A stretch of 64,000 nucleotides of DNA, taken from Phlebopus portentosus. Taxonomy: Eukaryota; Basidiomycota; Agaricomycetes; Boletales; Boletinellaceae. Shown one piece after another: positions 59,264 to 64,000 of the stretch. Each line of letters begins with the position of its first letter. Positions within the stretch are counted from its first letter, which is position 1. The position numbers and the translations under genes are program-made. The stretch lies in the NCBI GenBank assembly GCA_037892935.1, contig JAYXKI010000004.1:744001-808000 (forward strand), in the 5' to 3' direction. The notes below the pieces were generated by a model. That model was not told the origin of the DNA. It saw nothing but the letters and a program-made list of their open reading frames with translations, and searched no databases.

Positions 59264-61092
59264 ATGCATTCTGACAAGAACGATGAAGAGTGGAACAGCA
59301 ACACCGACAACGTCACTATTGACGAGTATCGACCTGGTTCCGAGGCTGAGAAAAAGCTCTTGCGCAAAATTGACCTGCACATCGTATGTTGACTTGTCCT
59401 CGAACGCTATAGGCGTGTTTCCGATTTCTTTCTTATTATTTTGCGTTAGATTCCAACTATCTGGGTGCTCTATACATTATCGTACCTGGACCGCGCAAAC
59501 ATTGGCAATGCGAAGAGCGGCGGCATGGAGGAAGACTTGAACCTCAGCTCTACGGTTAGTAATCTAATCATTCCGAGCGGAGTATACCGCAGGCCATATC
59601 TGAGGTTTCTTCTAGCAATACTCAGTTATCTTGCTTGTATTTTTTATAAGCTATGTTGTCTTTGAGGTGCCATCGAACATGTTACTCTCTCGTATACGGC
59701 CCAGCATTTAGTGAGCATCATTCGTGTTCAAATAAGTTCTGCTTTTTGGTCACTGACAAACTTTCACTATAGTCTGTCTGTAATTTGCTTCCTCTGGGGA
59801 GCTGTAGCCGCGAGCATGGCTGCCGGCAAAAACTGGTCTCAAATTGCAGCGGTCCGCTTTTGCCTTGGTATAGTCGAGGCGGCATTTGCGCCGGGTGTCG
59901 CTTTCTATCTATCGTCCTGGTACAAAATGCATGAACTTGCGCGCCGCTTTTCGATCTATTATACGGCGACCGCCGTCTCCGGTGCATTCTCTGGTTTGCT
60001 CGCCGGCGTCATAATAGACAATATGGATGGTTCGCGCGGGATGTCAGGTTGGCGTTGGCTTTTGCTCATCGAAGGCGTCGCCAGTTCTCTCGCGGGTCTT
60101 TTTACGTGGATGATTCTGCCGGATTGGCCCGCAACAACACGATGGCTTTCGCAGGAAGAGAGAGAACTTGCGATCGCTCGCCTCAAGTCCGATGGTATAG
60201 CTTCTTCAGGCTCGGAAGGAAGCGCTCGACCAAGCCATACGGAAGCACTGAAATCTGCTCTCCAGGATTGGCGAACGTGGTGCCTTTCCTTTATGTACAT
60301 GCTCTCCACAGGATCGCAAACCATCCAGTACTTTGTACCCAGTGGGTTAGAACGCTGCTACTACCGAGTTGACGCTGAACCCACTTCATCATAGCGCTTG
60401 TTGGTCAGCTTGGATACCGCGGATATATGCTCCAATATATGACTATTCCGGTTTATGCTGTGGCTTTTGTCGGCATTGTCGCATTTTGTTTTATTTCAGA
60501 TTGGCGCAAGGAACGCGGGCATTATATCACGATAACGGCCTCAATCGCCTTCGTGTCTTTCATCATTAGTATGTCCCTCCCTGTCTTATACCATTCGCAA
60601 GGAAAGTAATCACGCTACACTTTAGCCGTGGCCGTAAACGATAACAAAGTGAAATATGCTTTCCTATGTTTTGCAGTTGGAGCGGTATATGCGGCCTGTC
60701 CACTCACCCTCTTATGGGTATCCAAAGTGATTCCGCATCCAGCAGAGAAGCGAGGGGTAGCTATTGCTATAGTAAATTCGCTCGGCAACAGTGCGTCTAT
60801 CTATGGATCTTTCTTATGGCCTTCCAAAGACGCACCGCGATATGTGCCAGGCTTTTCTACTACAATGTACGTATTCCCGCTTCCATTTTGATGCGATGAA
60901 GCGGATGGAAGTTTACTTACCTCACCATCTCTTCTTGGCTGAATCTGTGATAGTGTGTTTCTCGCGCTACTCGCGGTTGCCGCACAGGTATTCCGTTACC
61001 TCACGATCAAGTATCCATATGTTGCGCTCGACGACCAGACTAAAAGGGAAACCACGGCATCACCCGAGCCAGAGAAGGTTGGGGATATCTGA
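59264..61092 (+). CDS. MFS transporter, anion:cation symporter (allantoate permease) type
   Basis: This multi-exon gene encodes about 500 residues, starting MHSDKNDEEWNSNTDNVTID. It belongs to the ACS family of the major facilitator superfamily, marked by YLDRANIGNAKSGG in the first loop. VPSNMLLSRIRPSIYLSVIC and the helix SVICFLWGAVAASMAAGKNW follow. The central cytoplasmic linker (WLSQEERELAIARLKSDGIA) is typical. The second half reads QYMTIPVYAVAFVGIVAFCF and ANxLGNSxSIYGSF-like sequence, ending in a hydrophilic tail (DDQTKRETTASPEPEKV). Related proteins import nicotinate, allantoate, acid sugars or other organic anions with protons. Placement beside MIOX, DenD-like and aldolase genes suggests uptake of an organic acid or its precursor. 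Some exon edges near 60350-60420 are approximate. Confidence 0.85.
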
Positions 61093-61695
61093 CAATCCTC
61101 TTCTTCGGTATCTGGCGTCGCTCTTCTCTTTTGTTCCATCTGCTCGATTTTTTTCTGCAATGGCGAATGGCGTTATACCTTGCGCATATGGTATTGACTA
61201 TGGTAAATGCTTGTTCGAGATTGCTTAGTTCACAATGTGTATTATTATATTTGACTTCCTTACATCCGAGTCGGCCATTTCATGCGAAATCAGAGATCTG
61301 GAAGACATCGAGATTATAAAGAAGAGTGGATAAGAGAGACGCTAGTTACAATTTTCCTAATTTCAGAGTTGAAAAAATTGATTTACAATTTAATGATAAA
61401 ATAACTTCGTACAGATGGTGTATTCATAACAGACACCTCTGAGGAGATGTGAAATGAACAGAACAGGATGATGATATGGACCATTGGATACTGACCCCTG
61501 TACGCGAAGTTACGTAAGGAAACGATCGGGTCGATTGAATTCATTGATCTGAATTATGAAATGAGAATGTAACAAGGTCAGGTGACGATATGACCATGTC
61601 GAGTGAATGTGAATGACTGACTGAGTTTGAGAAGAAGACTTCTCCCTCTTGGAAATTGTTAAACACAGACCTCCACGACGCTCACGAGTACCTTT
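61093..61695. other. intergenic region upstream of the regulator
   Basis: This is the promoter of the Zn2Cys6 regulator. It is AT-rich. No exon or clear binding palindrome was seen. Confidence 0.5.
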
Positions 61696-64000
61696 ATGTG
61701 TCGATCAATCGGCGAGCCATCGCCTGCTAGCTCGACAAGTAATGAGCATGCTTCGGACCAGCGGTCGCCAAGCGCAGGCGCAGGTGCTACCACGGACGCG
61801 AAGGGGAAAGAGCGCCGCGTCCCCCTAGCATGTCTTCGCTGTAGAGCGAAGAGGGTTCGCTGCTCGGGAATTCGTCCCCGGTGCAAAGCTTGTGAAGCTG
61901 CCGATGTTGATTGTCAATGGTGCGTAATTACCTTCGTTCTTACTGTCCTCAGTTTGGTAATTGACGTTTGGACGTGATGTTGATAGGCCAGAAGGACGCA
62001 GGAGGAAGAGGACAAGAAAAGAGATGGAAGAGGCGGAGCGCCAACAACGGGAAACTGCTGCTGTCGCTGTGGCTTCAAAAGGCCAGCTGATTCTGGCGTC
62101 TGCTTCTCAGCAAATTCCTCCGATGCTGCACCGTCAACAACATGATGTTCATTTCTCTCTACCCTGGGTAATTATCACCATTCATTATCGTCGAGTAGCG
62201 CAACTGATTGTGTCGCTGTGTTTAGAACTACAACGGGCGGATGGAGCAAGGGCCCGCAATCTCACCGACACAGCAAGCATCTTCGGCGGAACAATGGTAT
62301 ACAGCGACTCCCGCCAATCCGTCCTACATCTGGCCGCCGCAAGATCCTTCATCAAGTACGATTCCTGGTGCCCAAAGCCAAAACTCGCCTGCCGTGGAAG
62401 CGGCATCAGAAATTTTGGCCGATTCAGGCGTCTCCCCAGCGTCAAATGAGCAACTGATGCGGGCCCTGGAATCTCAGACAGCATTTGTCGAAAGAAATCC
62501 CGATTCCAAAGAGGACTTAGAATTGTATTACTACCGACTCGTGAGTCTTAGCCCTCTTACATATACAGTTATTCGAATGAATGTGTACTGATTTTCTCGA
62601 TAGGCGGGCTCTACTGCGATTCAGTAAGCGCTCTTCTTCCTTTCGGACCGGTGTCCAAATACTCACGTAATGTCTGTCTGTTTACAGTCCAGGAATCAAT
62701 CGTATCTCATTGAAACTTCAAGCTCGTCCTCCCCTCGCCTCTAGTGCTCCTGTTCCCAGTAATCAGAAGGAGCTTCCTGCGCCGCCTTGGCCTGATGATC
62801 TATTTGACGAAAATAGCATGCCACTTCCGAGTGTGCATCTTCCTCTTATCGACACATTCTTTTGTACCATGAGTCAACATTTCCCTAGTCTCAGCAGGCG
62901 ACGCTTGAAAGAGAGACTTGAGACGGGAACAATGTCTGCATTCTATTTAAATTGTTCGTTACCAGTATCCGTATGAAGATAATTTTCTCACCATGGAAAA
63001 ATAGGTGTATGCGCCATCGCCGCGAGGTGATAATTTCTTGCCTACTTTATGCGAAAATTCTAGCTCATACCAGACACCTTGAGGTTTCATCCAGGATCAG
63101 AAGGCAGGGCAGCAGAAGTACGACTTGCTCATCTGATAACTAACGTGATTTCTTTCTAACCTTACATATGCCATAGTGTTGCGCGCCATTTATTACGAAG
63201 GCCCAGGAGCTAATTGTTCCTTTATTGCATCTACCAACACACGACAGCGTCACCGGACTTCTCTTGTTAGCGTGGGCTTGTTATGGTCAAGTGAGAAGTA
63301 TGATACTTCCGTTGATGCTACTTCATATTGACCGAATTATTCGATGAAAAGAATTCTGAAGCTGCTTTATGGGTGAGCATCTCACCATTAATTTGTGTGA
63401 AGAGGTCAACTGAAGCGACTGTATAAGCAATACTCCGGGTAGGACTCAGACATTTGAGCAAGATAACGAAAATTTATACGTCGTCTAGGATGGCCTTTCG
63501 CATGTCCTTTGACCTAGGGCTGCATGAGGTTCGGTGTCGAATTTAGATAGGGTCCGATATAATGAAGCCTAAATACGCGATTTTCCAGGTCTCTGAATTG
63601 TATGAATCAAGAGGGCATGTTGTGCGGACACGACTACTATTCTGGAGCTTGTTTGTCACAGTTGAGACATTCATGGTTATGTTTCGCTACAAGATGCTGA
63701 GAATTTTGCTAGGATCGAATCATTTCATTTTCTACGGGACGACCTGCCTCCATCCCAGAGGACGTCATCGAAATCCCTTTGCCATCGGATGACGACTTCT
63801 TCCCCGACCCCGCACGAAATACAGATCTTTCACTGCATGAGCCTGTTGAGCCCATCCCATTTGTATACCTTGTTCGAGCCATGGTTCTTGTCGGACGTAT
63901 TTCTGCTGCTCTCAATGGTCAACGAGGGCGGTCTCGGACTTTAGTTGGCGTATCCGAAGTAGGGCCAGAGGTTCTTAGCGGTTTGCAGTCACAATTGGTG
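61696..64000 (+). CDS. Zn2Cys6 transcription factor, partial (runs off the window)
   Basis: The start at 61696 opens an N-terminal Ser-rich region followed by a binuclear zinc cluster: CLRCRAKRVRC and CKACEAADVDC give the CxxC-x6-C and CxxC-x6-C pattern. A basic Arg/Glu/Lys segment follows (PEGRRRKRTRKEMEEAE). Later exons give the fungal transcription factor middle homology region: LIDTFFCTMSQHFPSL, ELIVPLLHLPTHDSVTGLLL, MSFDLGLHE and STGRPASIPEDVIEIPLPSD. The last exon continues in frame to the right edge. Such proteins are nuclear activators that usually sit beside the catabolic genes they control. The adjacent MFS, aldolase, dehydrogenase and MIOX genes are the likely targets. The 3' end lies outside the window. 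Confidence 0.82.

Noticed and set aside
1..64000. CRISPR arrays, rRNA genes and bacterial-type operons
   Set aside because: No regular spacer-repeat pattern or rRNA-like sequence was seen, and the genes are intron-rich and eukaryotic.

Overview
The window is nuclear DNA of a filamentous basidiomycete, most likely an agaricomycete mushroom. Nearly every gene is broken by short GT-AG introns (about 50-80 nt). The content is also typical of that group: clustered cerato-platanins, long TPR-CHAT proteins, BTB/POZ genes with a decayed copy beside them, a BCS1-like AAA ATPase, a GPI-anchored cupredoxin and a large transposase-like ORF. Species cannot be read from the sequence. Gene boundaries below come from reading exons by eye and joining frames at plausible splice sites.

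Layout. 1-3620 is a gene-poor stretch with one strong AT-rich hairpin (637-779). 3621-7085 (+) is a BCS1-like AAA ATPase; 7725-10449 (-) is a Dnm1/Drp1-type dynamin. From about 11.3 to 28.7 kb lies an accessory block: four cerato-platanin genes (one +, three -), an intact BTB/POZ gene with a decayed BTB copy next to it, and two TPR-CHAT genes (15899-20416 and 24799-28682). The TPR arrays contain 19 and 14 tandem 45-residue units. The first TPR-CHAT gene carries two single-base frame breaks; the second is intact. Cerato-platanin and TPR-CHAT genes sit head to head twice, so a two-gene unit may have been duplicated. 29461-30318 (-) is an unassigned low-complexity protein. 32306-35644 (+) is a 1093-residue protein that looks like a divergent DDE transposase or a domesticated derivative.

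From 36 to 52 kb the genes are mostly housekeeping and secretory: a zinc-type quinone oxidoreductase, an F-box/WD40 protein, a GPI-anchored cupredoxin, a mitochondrial carrier, a GH30 glycosidase, a ZNF511-like zinc-finger protein, a short-chain dehydrogenase with a broken tandem copy, and a Vps68/TMEM50 membrane protein.

From 53.7 kb to the right edge five adjacent genes look like a catabolic cluster: myo-inositol oxygenase, a D-erythronate-dehydrogenase-like extended SDR, a class II ketose-bisphosphate-type aldolase, an MFS transporter of the anion:cation symporter type, and a Zn2Cys6 regulator that runs off the window. The transporter and regulator point to import and control. Oxidation of a cyclitol, oxidation of an acid sugar and aldol cleavage could form one route for inositol-derived or plant-derived acid sugars. 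That pathway is inference; no single gene proves it.

The best candidates for something undescribed are, in order: the TPR-CHAT/cerato-platanin block, the MIOX-DenD-aldolase-MFS-regulator cluster, and the transposase-like 1093-residue family.
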